A stretch of 64,000 bases of DNA, taken from CALCLY01 sp900552775. Its GTDB lineage: Bacteria; Bacillota; Clostridia; UMGS1883; UMGS1540. The notes under the pieces were generated by a model, which worked only from the letters and a program-made list of their open reading frames with translations, was not told the DNA's origin and did not search any database. The position numbers and the translations under genes were made by a program. The stretch spans positions 62,001 through 126,000 of the forward strand of contig CALCLY010000025.1 of NCBI GenBank assembly GCA_937966555.1. Direction: 5' to 3'. Every line of letters starts with the position of its first letter. Position 1 is the first letter of the stretch. Below, piece after piece: positions 7,789-16,233 of this stretch.

Positions 7789-8442
7789 ATGCTTTTAAAC
7801 GGTTTGGGATTGAAAGAAATTTTGCTGCGCCTGCCGATTATATTTATTGCAATTACCGTGCATGAATATGCGCACGGCTATGCGGCGCTAAAAATGGGTG
7901 ATCCGACTGCCAAATTAAGCGGCAGACTTTCCATGAATCCGCTTGCGCATATGGATATAGTGGGCGCTTTATCAATGCTCATTTTCGGTTTCGGCTGGGC
8001 AAAACCCGTGCCGATAAATCCGAATAATTTTAAAAATCACAAAAAAGGAACTGTTATTGTTTCGCTGGCAGGTCCGATTTCAAATCTTTTTCTTGCATTT
8101 TTGGGATCGGTTTTGTACGGAATTTTCAGAAGAATAGGTTTCGGCAATTTCAGTTCCCAGTTTTCAGAGATATTTTACGGACTTTTGGCGCAGCTTATTT
8201 TGCTTAACGTATGTTTCGGCATTTTTAACCTTGTGCCGTTTCCGCCGCTTGACGGAGCGAAAATTGTCGGAGCATTTCTGCCGTATAAGACTTATTTTAA
8301 GATAATGCAGTATGAAAGATATGCATTTCCGATATTGATTGTGCTTATGTATCTCGGAATTTTTGACAAGATACTCGGCGTTTTGATAACACCGATTGTA
8401 AGCTCGCTTAATGCGCTTATTGCGCTCATTGCAGGCCTATGA
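7789..8442 (+). CDS. site-2 protease family (peptidase M50) membrane metalloprotease
   Basis: A 217-residue multi-pass membrane zinc protease. The metal-binding HEYAH motif is in the first helix near residue 24. A second conserved motif, NLVPFPPLDGAKI near 150, supplies the aspartate ligand. Four to five hydrophobic helices are apparent. It belongs to the compact YwhC/FGF27-like group rather than to SpoIVFB, having no CBS domain and no sporulation partner beside it. The ATG follows the lysA stop without a gap, and its stop overlaps the scpA start by 4 nt. In this lineage the gene commonly accompanies scpA-scpB. The substrate is unknown. Confidence 0.9.
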   Translation: MLLNGLGLKEILLRLPIIFIAITVHEYAHGYAALKMGDPTAKLSGRLSMNPLAHMDIVGALSMLIFGFGWAKPVPINPNNFKNHKKGTVIVSLAGPISNLFLAFLGSVLYGIFRRIGFGNFSSQFSEIFYGLLAQLILLNVCFGIFNLVPFPPLDGAKIVGAFLPYKTYFKIMQYERYAFPILIVLMYLGIFDKILGVLITPIVSSLNALIALIAGL

Positions 8443-9167
8443 CGGAAAATTTGAGATTTTCTCTTGAAGTGTATGACGGGCCGCTGGACCTGCTTTTAAC
8501 GCTTCTTCAGAAAAATAAACTTGACATTTTTGATATTCCGATATCGGAAATTACAGGGCAGTATATGGAGGAGCTTCGCCGCATGGCGGAAGCAGATCTT
8601 GAAATAAGCACGGAATTTCTGCTTATGGCTTCAAAGCTTTTGCTTATGAAGTCGCGTGCTCTTTTGCCCGTGGAAAAACCGGAAGAGGACGAAATGACGC
8701 CCGAGCAGCTCTCGGAAAGGCTTGCCGAGTATAAAAAAGTTAAAGAAGCGGCGCGGCTTTTGGGAGAGGTTCAGTTTTCTTCTGCGGCAAACTATTTTAA
8801 GCTTCCGGAAAAACTTCCGAAAATTCCGCCCGAAAATCCTTCTATGGAAAAGAATTCTCTGCTGCGTGCGCTTTTCGCCGTTTTGCAGAGAGTGGAAGAC
8901 AGGCAGCCGCCGACGGCGGAAAATTTCAGCGGCATTGTCGGACATGAAAAGGTTTCGCTGCCGGATAAAATAAAAGAAGTTATGTCATTTGTACGCAAAA
9001 GAAAAAAAGCTTCGTTCGGAAGCATTTTTGAAGGCTGCAAGTCGCGCGGAGAAGTTGTCACGGTGTTTCTTGCCGTGCTGCATCTTGTGTCACGCGGGCG
9101 AATCAAAATGAAAGAAACAAAAGACGATATTTTTTTTACAAAAACAGGTGAAGATGATGAAGAATAA
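8439..9167 (+). CDS. scpA: segregation and condensation protein A
   Basis: The kleisin subunit of the bacterial SMC-ScpA-ScpB condensin that compacts and segregates the chromosome. The 242-residue protein opens with the family signature LEVYDGPLDLLLTLLQKNKLD, in which YDGPLDLLL is diagnostic. Conserved helices follow (DIPISEITGQYMEEL; EFLLMASKLLLMKSRALLP) and a charged linker precedes a C-terminal winged helix that binds the Smc head. It overlaps the upstream protease gene by 4 nt and scpB by about 11-20 nt, so the chain is translationally coupled. Length is typical. Confidence 0.96.
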   Translation: MTENLRFSLEVYDGPLDLLLTLLQKNKLDIFDIPISEITGQYMEELRRMAEADLEISTEFLLMASKLLLMKSRALLPVEKPEEDEMTPEQLSERLAEYKKVKEAARLLGEVQFSSAANYFKLPEKLPKIPPENPSMEKNSLLRALFAVLQRVEDRQPPTAENFSGIVGHEKVSLPDKIKEVMSFVRKRKKASFGSIFEGCKSRGEVVTVFLAVLHLVSRGRIKMKETKDDIFFTKTGEDDEE

Positions 9168-9702
9168 GCTTGTGCTTGCGGCGGAGGCGATTTTTTTCAG
9201 CTGTGCGGACGCGGTTTCGCTTTCTGAGCTTTCGGCGTCTTTGGGAGTTTCAAAAAATGCTGCGCTTGATATTGCGCTGGATCTTCAGAAAGACTATGAC
9301 GATGAAAAACGCGGTGTAAAGCTCATACGTCTTGAAGACGCGTTTCAGATGTGCTCGAGAGAAGATTATTTCGGTTTTATAAGAGACGTTACCGAGCCGC
9401 GGCAGAAACAGGCTTTGTCTCCGGCGGCGCTTGAAACGCTTTCGGTGATTGCGTATAATCAGCCGGCAACAAGAGCGAGAGTTGAATTTATACGCGGAGT
9501 GGACTGCACGGGCAGCATAGGAAGGCTTTTGGAGCGCGGACTTATTGACGAGGTCGGAAGAATGGACACTCCGGGCAAGCCGATTTTGTACGGCACAACG
9601 GACGAGTTTCTGCGCTGTTTCGGTCTTTCCGCTTTAAGCGAATTACCGAAAATCGACGATGAACCAAAACAGGAGAATTTTTTGGAAAAGAGCGGGGAAT
9701 AA
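9157..9702 (+). CDS. scpB: segregation and condensation protein B
   Basis: A tandem winged-helix protein that binds ScpA as a dimer and regulates Smc. About 181 residues; ALSPAALETLSVIAYNQPATRARVEFIRGVD (split: LSPAALETLSVIAYNQP, then RARVEFIRGVD) is the conserved family core, followed by LLERGLIDEVGRMDTPGKP. Three starts are possible: GTG 9148, ATG 9154 and ATG 9157. The last is preferred because AGGTG lies 6 nt before it; the choice changes only the first three residues. It overlaps the end of scpA and is followed closely by the DUF2953 gene. Confidence 0.95.
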   Translation: MKNKLVLAAEAIFFSCADAVSLSELSASLGVSKNAALDIALDLQKDYDDEKRGVKLIRLEDAFQMCSREDYFGFIRDVTEPRQKQALSPAALETLSVIAYNQPATRARVEFIRGVDCTGSIGRLLERGLIDEVGRMDTPGKPILYGTTDEFLRCFGLSALSELPKIDDEPKQENFLEKSGE

Positions 9703-9709
9703 TAGCCTT

Positions 9710-10291
9710 ATGATTATTGCGGCTTTTATCATTTTGCTTATATGTATATTGCTTATTTTGCCCGTGAGCCTTGATTTAAAATATTTGTATCTGGGCGGCA
9801 GCGGAAGAATGACGGTTCGCGCCGGAATTTCAGCTTTGCATGTCACGGTTTTTGACAGTGCAAAGCAAGAAAAAATGAAAACGGAAGAATCGAAAAAAGA
9901 TGATGAAAAAAAGAAGGAAAAGAAAGAAAAACTTGATTTCGGAAGGATGAAAAAAATTCTTTCGGAGAGTTTGAAGCTTTTGTCATATCTTTCAAAAAGA
10001 CTTACCGTTGACAGGCTTAAACTGCATTTTCATATAGGGCTTGAGGATGCTGCGGCAACGGGAATTGCCACAGGTGCCGCATGGGCTTTTTTATACGATT
10101 TTGTGTCGCTGTGCGACAATAAGCTGAAGCTTAAAAGCCACAGCGTTAATGTATGCCCCGATTTTAGAGAAGAAGTTTTTGAAACGGATATAAGGCTTGT
10201 TATAAGTATCAGAATCATTTTTGCCGTTATACTGGCTGTAAAGGCAATGAAATTATATTTAAAAATGAAGGGAGACAATAAAAATGAGTGA
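9710..10291 (+). CDS. DUF2953 membrane-anchored protein (YtfI-like)
   Basis: A protein of about 193 residues with one N-terminal membrane segment (MIIAAFIILLICILLILPV), then a small domain and a strongly charged Lys/Glu stretch near residues 60-80. The second half carries the DUF2953 pattern (DRLKLHFHIGLEDAAATGIATG, here quoted in parts: LKLHFHIGLEDA and TGIATGAAW). In Bacillus the equivalent ytfI stands next to ytfJ, as it does here. The biochemical role is not established. ATG 9710 was chosen because it puts the membrane anchor at the N-terminus, as in relatives; an upstream in-frame ATG at 9659 would overlap scpB by 44 nt. The stop overlaps ytfJ by 8 nt. Confidence 0.8.
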   Translation: MIIAAFIILLICILLILPVSLDLKYLYLGGSGRMTVRAGISALHVTVFDSAKQEKMKTEESKKDDEKKKEKKEKLDFGRMKKILSESLKLLSYLSKRLTVDRLKLHFHIGLEDAAATGIATGAAWAFLYDFVSLCDNKLKLKSHSVNVCPDFREEVFETDIRLVISIRIIFAVILAVKAMKLYLKMKGDNKNE

Positions 10292-10694
10292 GCATCATCC
10301 TATTTCGGATTTGGTAAGTTCGGCTATGCAGAGTATACGTGAGATGGTGGACGTTAATACAATTATCGGCACACCGATTGAAACTGCAGACGGCACAACG
10401 ATTATACCGATTTCCAAAGTAAGTTTCGGTTTCGGTGCCGGCGGAAGTGAGTTTGCGCCGAAAAAGTCCGAAGAAAAAGACAATCTTTTCGGCGGCGGAA
10501 GCGGAGCGGGCGTTTCGATTAACCCGGTCGGTTTCCTTGTTGTTTCCGGAGGAGACGTAAAGCTTGTTTCGGTTGAAAACGGAACCGGGGAAGGGATAGA
10601 CAAGCTTTTGGGAGCTTTACCCGGCGTTGCGCAGAAAATAAGCGATTTCTTCAAAAAGAAAAAAGAAGATAAAAGCGATGAAATCATAGATTGA
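10284..10694 (+). CDS. ytfJ: sporulation protein YtfJ/GerW family
   Basis: A 136-residue cytosolic protein. The family pattern is complete: HPISDLVSSAMQSIREMVD, then TIIGTPIETADGTTIIPISKV, then FGFGAGGSEF and a second glycine-rich segment GGGSGAGVSINPVGFLVV. In Bacillus subtilis YtfJ (GerW) is made in spores and is needed for the germination response. The C-terminus is a Lys/Glu-rich tail. It is translationally coupled to the DUF2953 gene and ends at a strong palindromic terminator, closing the lysA-to-ytfJ unit. Together with sigK next door it argues for endospore formation. Confidence 0.93.
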   Translation: MSEHHPISDLVSSAMQSIREMVDVNTIIGTPIETADGTTIIPISKVSFGFGAGGSEFAPKKSEEKDNLFGGGSGAGVSINPVGFLVVSGGDVKLVSVENGTGEGIDKLLGALPGVAQKISDFFKKKKEDKSDEIID

Positions 10695-10702
10695 TTTGCT
10701 TT

Positions 10703-10742
10703 AAAGCCGTTGGTTTGTTTTAAACAAACCAACGGCTTTTTT
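10703..10742. terminator. strong bidirectional terminator between ytfJ and sigK
   Basis: An 18-bp perfect inverted repeat (AAAGCCGTTGGTTTGTTT and its complement) ends in T-runs on both strands. It can stop ytfJ from the left and sigK from the right. Confidence 0.9.
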
Positions 10743-10744
10743 CA

Positions 10745-10774
10745 GGTTCCGGAGTTTTTTAACATCCCCTTTTT
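10745..10774 (-). repeat. solo copy of a dispersed 3'-end repeat (after sigK)
   Basis: Read on the minus strand this begins 1 nt after the sigK stop. It matches the left end of the element at 16234 at 27 of 28 positions (core GGGGATGTTAAAAA followed by CTCCGGAAC). See also 49376-49396. Confidence 0.65.
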
Positions 10775-10775
10775 G

Positions 10776-11468
10776 CTATACTTCAAAACTCTCCCTAAGC
10801 TTTTTTAAAGCCTTTTTCTCTATTCTTGACACATATGAACGTGATATACCGAGTTCCCCGGCGATTTCGCGCTGTGTTTTTGCTTCTTTGCCGAAAAGCC
10901 CGTATCTTTTCGCGATAATTTCCGCTTCTCTTTTACAGAGCACGGTTTTTACGGCATTATAAAGTTTTTTGATTTTTGTTTTAAGTTCGATTTTTTCCGT
11001 GGCATCTTCATCGTCGGTTTTCAGAATCTCCATAAGGCTCACTTCGTTTCCTTCTTTGTCAAATCCTATCGGGTCGTTTAAAGAAACCTCGTTTTGCAGT
11101 TTCCTGTTTGAGCGCAAAACCATTAATACTTCGTTTTCGATGCAGCGCGCGGCATATGTTGCAAGCCTTATGTTTTTCTGCGGATTATATGTAGATATAG
11201 CCTTAATCAGACCTATTGTGCCTATGGAAATCAAATCGTCGTTTTCTATTCCCGAGCCGCAGTATTTTTTAACGACGTGAGCCACAAGGCGGAGATTGCG
11301 TTCTATGAGAATATTTTTTGCCTCTTCACTGCCTTCGCCCCACATGGCGAGATATTTTTCTTCTTCTTCCTTTGAAAGCTGAGGCGGAAAAGACGTTCCT
11401 CCGCTTACAAATGATACGAGAAAAACGTTTTCGAGAAGAAATGAAATAAAACCTATTAAAATGTTCAT
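10776..11468 (-). CDS. sigK: RNA polymerase sporulation sigma factor sigma-K, uninterrupted
   Basis: The late mother-cell sigma factor that drives spore coat and maturation genes. The 230 residues begin with a hydrophobic pro-sequence (NILIGFISFLLENVFLVSFV) typical of pro-sigma-K, followed by FPPQLSKEEEEKYL. Region 2 is complete (NLRLVAHVVKKY, ENDDLISIGTIGLIKAI, ATYAARCIENEVLM). Region 4 contains the helix-turn-helix TQREIAGELGISRSYVSRIEK. The gene is one intact frame, so no skin-like excision is needed here. GGAG lies 9 nt before the ATG. The pro-sequence implies processing by an intramembrane protease elsewhere; the M50 protease at 7789 lacks SpoIVFB features. Confidence 0.95.
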   Translation of the reverse strand: MNILIGFISFLLENVFLVSFVSGGTSFPPQLSKEEEEKYLAMWGEGSEEAKNILIERNLRLVAHVVKKYCGSGIENDDLISIGTIGLIKAISTYNPQKNIRLATYAARCIENEVLMVLRSNRKLQNEVSLNDPIGFDKEGNEVSLMEILKTDDEDATEKIELKTKIKKLYNAVKTVLCKREAEIIAKRYGLFGKEAKTQREIAGELGISRSYVSRIEKKALKKLRESFEV

Positions 11469-11616
11469 TGCGATAATCTCCGTTTCGTTTAGGATATTAA
11501 AATATTATGAATGTAAATCGGGTTTTGTGCGTGTCCCTAAAAAGATTTGTCTTGCGAGGAAGGTGTTTTTGGGCTATAATGGGAACGAAAAAATTGTTTA
11601 TAAGAGGGTGATTATT

Positions 11617-12033
11617 TTGGAATGGAAATTAAATAATGAAAAATTTACATATATATTGCGTTATTATCTGCCTGCACTTCCTCAGTACGGAGAAGAAGTG
11701 ACAAAGAGCAGACTTTGCGAGCTTATTGACTTTTGCAAAGAATGTGACGTTAAAGCAGTGATGTTTTACGTTGATTTAAACCCCTATTGGTACTATATGC
11801 CCGATACCGAGGAGCATAACAGCTACCTTGTCGGAGTTATATCCGAAGCTGCGGAAAAACTTCGTGAAAACGGAATATCATATCAGCTTAATTATCAGAA
11901 TCTTTTCGGCTCGTGGGACGGCAATTTTGACCACAGAGACATGCTTACGTGGGAGTGCTATGTTGACGAATATAAATACGGCGTCTATGAAAAGGTTCTG
12001 ATATGGGAAAAGGAAAGTATATCGCCGTTTTAA
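11617..12033 (+). CDS. short protein resembling the N-terminus of a TIM-barrel glycosidase, probably truncated
   Basis: A frame of 138 residues whose best start is TTG 11617, with GAGGGTG 6-8 nt upstream. An in-frame ATG at 11461 would run back over the sigK start. The sequence (ILRYYLPALPQYGEEVTK; VKAVMFYVDLNPYWYYM; GISYQLNYQNLFGSWDGNFD) reads like the first two beta-alpha units of a glycoside hydrolase barrel. It then breaks off after DEYKYGVYEKVLIWEKE, with no catalytic region. I read it as the remnant of a larger gene joined to unrelated sequence, or a small stand-alone protein. A terminator-like hairpin follows. No specific family could be named. Confidence 0.45.
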   Translation: MEWKLNNEKFTYILRYYLPALPQYGEEVTKSRLCELIDFCKECDVKAVMFYVDLNPYWYYMPDTEEHNSYLVGVISEAAEKLRENGISYQLNYQNLFGSWDGNFDHRDMLTWECYVDEYKYGVYEKVLIWEKESISPF

Positions 12034-12050
12034 CAAATTCATATTTTTTG

Positions 12051-12096
12051 CAGCTGCGAAAAACTTTATTGAGAACTTTCCGCAGCTAATTTTTTT
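12051..12096 (+). terminator. terminator after the truncated ORF
   Basis: AGCTGCG (from 12053) pairs with CGCAGCT (ending 12087) around an A/T-rich loop, followed after AA by T7. Confidence 0.7.
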
Positions 12097-12171
12097 AAAC
12101 GCTCATGTTATGAATAAATATTTATTTACATAAGAAAAAATACAGCAAATGGCAAAAAAGGTCTAAAAACA

Positions 12172-12200
12172 TTGACGGAAAAAACATTTTGTGGTATACT
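12172..12200 (+). promoter_or_regulatory. sigma-A promoter of the GGDEF-EAL pair
   Basis: TTGACG (12172-12177), 17 nt, TATACT (12195-12200), 42 nt before the ATG at 12243. Confidence 0.7.
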
Positions 12201-12242
12201 GTAAAATACAATAAAAATTGATTGGGAGTTTTTATATTAACT

Positions 12243-13178
12243 ATGAATACCGATATGCTGAATTTAAATGCAAAGGTATCGGAAAACGGCAAAAATATAA
12301 ACATTCCGCTTTCCGAACTTCGAAAAGACATTCCGCATCTCACCGGAGGACAGATGAGAGAGCTGATGGGGTTTTTTAATAGAATGTTTGCCTTGGTCAG
12401 ACTTGTAAAACCTTCAGTATGTGCGCAGTATTTATATGAAGATGGGACGCTGGAGAAAAAAGAACTTAAATGCTACTGTAAATGGGGCAAAGACAGACGG
12501 TGCGAAAACTGCATTTCCGCTATTGCCGAGAGAAACGGTGCGTCCGAGACAAAAATAGAGTTTTTAAACGACAGACTTTACAGTATTTCGGCGGCGCCCA
12601 TGGTTGTGGACGGTGAGAATTTTGTACTGGAGCTTGCAACCTTTGTAGATTGCGGGGACGGTATTTCGGAAACCGAAAAAAATGAAATTTGGGGCGCCAT
12701 AAAAAGACACGCCGGCAGACTGTATAGGGATCCTGTAACAGGTGTTTACAACAGACATTATTTTAATGATAAGCTGAGCGGACTTAAAGGAAATTTTTCA
12801 TTTGCCATGCTTGATATAGACAATTTTAAAAACATAAACGATATATACGGGCACATGGCAGGAGATGCGGCGCTTGTCGCGGCGGCACAGACGGTGAAAG
12901 AAATTATCGGAGAAAAAGGCGCGGTTATCCGTTACGGCGGAGATGAATTCTTTCTTTTGTTTAATAATGTCAAAAAAGATGAAACGGAAGAAATATTTTC
13001 GGAAATACTGAGAGCTGTAAGAAAAATCAAGCTTAAAAATTATCCCGAAATTAATTTGACCGTAAGCATCGGCGGAGCAAGCGGACAAGGGAAAATGTCT
13101 CAGATTCTGCAAAATGCAGATTTGGCTTTATATGAAGCCAAAAATACAAAAGACACCTATAAAATATTTGCAGGATGA
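12243..13178 (+). CDS. diguanylate cyclase with a Cys-containing N-terminal sensor region
   Basis: A 311-residue soluble protein predicted to make cyclic di-GMP from two GTP. The C-terminal GGDEF domain starts near residue 155 (RDPVTGVYNRHYF), holds MLDIDNFKNINDIYGHMAGD for metal and nucleotide binding, and has an intact active-site motif RYGGDEFF near 230. No RxxD inhibitory site precedes it. The N-terminal half includes a cysteine cluster, CYCKWGKDRRCENC near residue 79, of a kind seen in PAS-like sensor regions of clostridial GGDEF proteins; ligand unknown. ATG 12243 is preferred over TTG 12222, although GGGAG lies 14 nt before it. The EAL gene follows 13 nt downstream. Confidence 0.88.
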   Translation: MNTDMLNLNAKVSENGKNINIPLSELRKDIPHLTGGQMRELMGFFNRMFALVRLVKPSVCAQYLYEDGTLEKKELKCYCKWGKDRRCENCISAIAERNGASETKIEFLNDRLYSISAAPMVVDGENFVLELATFVDCGDGISETEKNEIWGAIKRHAGRLYRDPVTGVYNRHYFNDKLSGLKGNFSFAMLDIDNFKNINDIYGHMAGDAALVAAAQTVKEIIGEKGAVIRYGGDEFFLLFNNVKKDETEEIFSEILRAVRKIKLKNYPEINLTVSIGGASGQGKMSQILQNADLALYEAKNTKDTYKIFAG

Positions 13179-13191
13179 CAGGAAGATTTGT

Positions 13192-16100
13192 GTGATTGGG
13201 AACATTAAAAAGAAGAAAACTAAATATAATATTTTAAGAAATGCGGTTTTGCATTCTGTTATATTCACACTTGTAATTTTGTGCGCTTTTCTTTTTCTCA
13301 ATGCTAAACTCGGAAAAGCGGTGCAGACAAGGGCATACAGACTTCTTTCAGACGCTGCGCATGTGCAGAAAGCCGCTACGAACGAGCGTGTTGAGTCGTA
13401 CTTCACTCGTCTTCAAATAATGGCTTCGAGCCTTAACTGGGACTGTGATATATATACAGATTCGGATCTTTTGGCGCATCTTAAGGAACTTGCGCGGGGC
13501 AGTCAGTTTGAAAATGTCGGGATTTCGGATACAAGCGGTAAGATACTTTACCAAGACGGCACAAAGAAGGACTGCGCGGACAGAGAATATATTAAAAACG
13601 CAATTGAAGGAAACCGGAGCACGCAGTTTTTAACGCACGGCCGCATGAGCGGAGACTCGATTTTGGTCTTTGCTTTGCCGGTATATTCATACGGCGTGGT
13701 GTCGGACGTGATTGTTGCAACAAAAAAAGTAAGCGATATAAGCCGCGAACTCGGCGGTATAGAATTAAATGACGAGCAGCATTGTTTCCTTTGTTATGAA
13801 AGCGGCACAGTTGTTGCCGCACCGCAGGACAATTCCACGGGAATAGTACTCGGGAGCAGTATACAGGATTTCTTTATAAATGACAGTGCACCCGAAGAAA
13901 TACCGATAAACGAAGTGCGTGAATACACTTATAACGGGGAAAAATATTTTGGTGTATATACTGAGTCCGGGCTTGATGATGTATATATATTCAGCGTGGC
14001 AACGGTTTCATACGCTTCCAGCCTCGCGGGTCTTTATAACAGGCTCGCAACAATGATTATTGTTGCGGCATTTATTGTATTCTTTATTGTTGCCGTCAAC
14101 GTAATAATCAGAATGGCGCGTAAAATCAAAGAAGCGGAGAGGCAGGATCTGGAAAGACGCAAAAAGCTTTCCGAGTATCATGAATTTCAAAATAAGCGTT
14201 CTTCAAGCCGGGCAAATGTTTTGGCATCATATCATATTAATATTACCGAGAACAAGTCTATCGGTGGAAAAAGCGCAATAAATGCGGGTAAATTCGAAAA
14301 TCTCAAGACGGTAGATGAGTTTTATGCCGCTGTGGCTGAAGACATACATCCGCTTGATAAAATAAGATTTGATGAAATTTTTTCTGTGGACGAACTCAAA
14401 AAAGTATTTGAAAACGGAGAATCTACCGTGCAGGGCGATTTTCTGTTTTATGAAAACGGAAAGCGCTATATTTGGCTGAGAATTGTTGCAGATCTTGTCC
14501 GTAATCCGCTTAACGACAGCTTGGAGACGATTATTTCGGCTATAGATATAAACCGCGGCAAACGTCTTGAGCAAATAGGCGATAAGCTCATAAAAGACGG
14601 ATTTGACTCTATAGGGCTTATAGATGTTAAATCCGGCTGCGTTTATGGAACCAAAAAAATGGCAGCCTCAGAGCTGTTTGGCGGTTTTGTGGTAGACAAA
14701 GGCGTTTCGTATGACAGGGCAGCAAGAATTGTACTTAAAAGGGTGCTCGCAAAGCATGATTATGATTACATAATTGAAAGTTTTAAGCTTTCAAATGTAA
14801 TTCATGAGCTTGAAAATAAACAGTTTTATTTTCTGACAACAAGATTTTATAATCGCAGTGCGAAAAAAGATTTGCAGTACAGAATAAGTTTTTCGTATAT
14901 TGATGAAAGAAAAGAGAGCATATTGGTCTCAAACGAAGATATTTCACATGTTTTGGCAAGTAAGACCGATATTGAAACAGGGCTTTTGAATTCTACCGGA
15001 TTTCATGAAAAGGTCGAAAAATGGCTTGAGGAGAATCCGAATAAAAAGTATAGAGTTTACAGGTACATTCTTGACGGCTTTAATGATATTAACGGCGTTT
15101 ACGGCTTTGAAACAGGTAACAAGATTTTGCGCGATGTCGGCGTTTTCATGCGTATGCATAATGATGAGAACAGCTTTTCGGCGCATCTTAATGCAAATCA
15201 TTTTGTGCGTTTTTGTTCCGAAGATCATAACTCCGCCGAGACGGTGCTGAAAGAATTTAACGAATATTTCTCACATTACGATATTGACTATCCGCTTTCA
15301 ATTCACATAGGCGTTTATGACCTTTGCGAAGAAAATTGTGATTCTCTTGCAATGGTGTATAAAGCATATATTGCTCTGCAGTCATTGGAAACAAGCGCTT
15401 CAAAGCGCATTGCATATTATGCTCCGGGGCTTTTAAGCAATGTGCAGAGCCGCAGGGAGCTTCTCGGCGAACTTAAAAGCGCAATTTCCGGCGGACAGTT
15501 TGAAATATGGTTCCAGCCGCAAATAGATTATAAAACAAAATCCATAGTCGGAGCAGAGGCACTGGTGCGCTGGAGACACCCCGAAAGAGGTTTTATACCG
15601 CCTTCGGAGTTTATTCCGCTGCTTGAGCGCAGCAGGCAGATAACGGTGCTTGACAGATACGTTTGGGAGCAGTGCTGCCGCTATGTACGGCATTTGATGG
15701 ATATGGGAGTTACTTTGCCGGTATCCGTAAATGTTTCGCGCGTAGATATTGAGGATATAAAAGTTTGCGATATTATTCTGGAATATGTAAAAAAATATAA
15801 AATATCTCCCGAGCTTATTAAGCTTGAAATTACAGAAAGCGCGTATATGAGCAGAAGAGATGAGCTGAAAAACGTTGTTACGCAGTTTAAAAAAGCAGGC
15901 TTTACGGTTGAAATGGACGATTTCGGAGAGGGCTATTCTTCACTTAATATTCTGAAAGACAGTGATGTTGACGTATTAAAACTCGATATGAATTTAACCG
16001 CCGGAATAGAAGACGCAAAGACGGTGGAAATTCTGAAAAGCGTTGTTAATATGGCGCATAATCTTAATGTTTTTGTTATTGCCGAGGGTGTGGAAAGCAA

Positions 16101-16227
16101 AGCGCAGGCAGATACTCTGGCAAGTCTGAAATGCCGATATATGCAGGGATACTTTTTCGGAAAGCCTATGCCGGCTGCGGAATTTGAAAAGCTTTTAAAG
16201 GAAAGGGATATAAAGTCGATTCAATAA
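13192..16227 (+). CDS. membrane sensor with degenerate GGDEF and intact EAL domain (c-di-GMP phosphodiesterase)
   Basis: About 1011 residues from GTG 13192, with AGGAAGA 5 nt upstream. One membrane helix lies near residues 18-37 and another near 283-305, bracketing an extracellular Cache-like domain with a YFTRLQIMASSL start. The cytoplasmic part has a PAS-like region, then a GGDEF-like domain whose signature is lost (LNANHFVRF where RYGGDEF is expected). A complete EAL domain follows: EALVRW near 788, SVNVSR, LEITES, DDFGEGYSSL near 907 and LKLDMNL. All metal and base residues that I can place are present. It likely degrades c-di-GMP in answer to an external signal, opposing the cyclase encoded 13 nt upstream. 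Confidence 0.9.
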   Translation: MIGNIKKKKTKYNILRNAVLHSVIFTLVILCAFLFLNAKLGKAVQTRAYRLLSDAAHVQKAATNERVESYFTRLQIMASSLNWDCDIYTDSDLLAHLKELARGSQFENVGISDTSGKILYQDGTKKDCADREYIKNAIEGNRSTQFLTHGRMSGDSILVFALPVYSYGVVSDVIVATKKVSDISRELGGIELNDEQHCFLCYESGTVVAAPQDNSTGIVLGSSIQDFFINDSAPEEIPINEVREYTYNGEKYFGVYTESGLDDVYIFSVATVSYASSLAGLYNRLATMIIVAAFIVFFIVAVNVIIRMARKIKEAERQDLERRKKLSEYHEFQNKRSSSRANVLASYHINITENKSIGGKSAINAGKFENLKTVDEFYAAVAEDIHPLDKIRFDEIFSVDELKKVFENGESTVQGDFLFYENGKRYIWLRIVADLVRNPLNDSLETIISAIDINRGKRLEQIGDKLIKDGFDSIGLIDVKSGCVYGTKKMAASELFGGFVVDKGVSYDRAARIVLKRVLAKHDYDYIIESFKLSNVIHELENKQFYFLTTRFYNRSAKKDLQYRISFSYIDERKESILVSNEDISHVLASKTDIETGLLNSTGFHEKVEKWLEENPNKKYRVYRYILDGFNDINGVYGFETGNKILRDVGVFMRMHNDENSFSAHLNANHFVRFCSEDHNSAETVLKEFNEYFSHYDIDYPLSIHIGVYDLCEENCDSLAMVYKAYIALQSLETSASKRIAYYAPGLLSNVQSRRELLGELKSAISGGQFEIWFQPQIDYKTKSIVGAEALVRWRHPERGFIPPSEFIPLLERSRQITVLDRYVWEQCCRYVRHLMDMGVTLPVSVNVSRVDIEDIKVCDIILEYVKKYKISPELIKLEITESAYMSRRDELKNVVTQFKKAGFTVEMDDFGEGYSSLNILKDSDVDVLKLDMNLTAGIEDAKTVEILKSVVNMAHNLNVFVIAEGVESKAQADTLASLKCRYMQGYFFGKPMPAAEFEKLLKERDIKSIQ

Positions 16228-16233
16228 AAGTAA

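Noticed and set aside
7789..8442. SpoIVFB as identity of the M50 protease (given sigK nearby)
   Set aside because: It lacks a CBS domain and a SpoIVFA partner and sits in the lysA-scpA operon, as compact YwhC-type proteases do.
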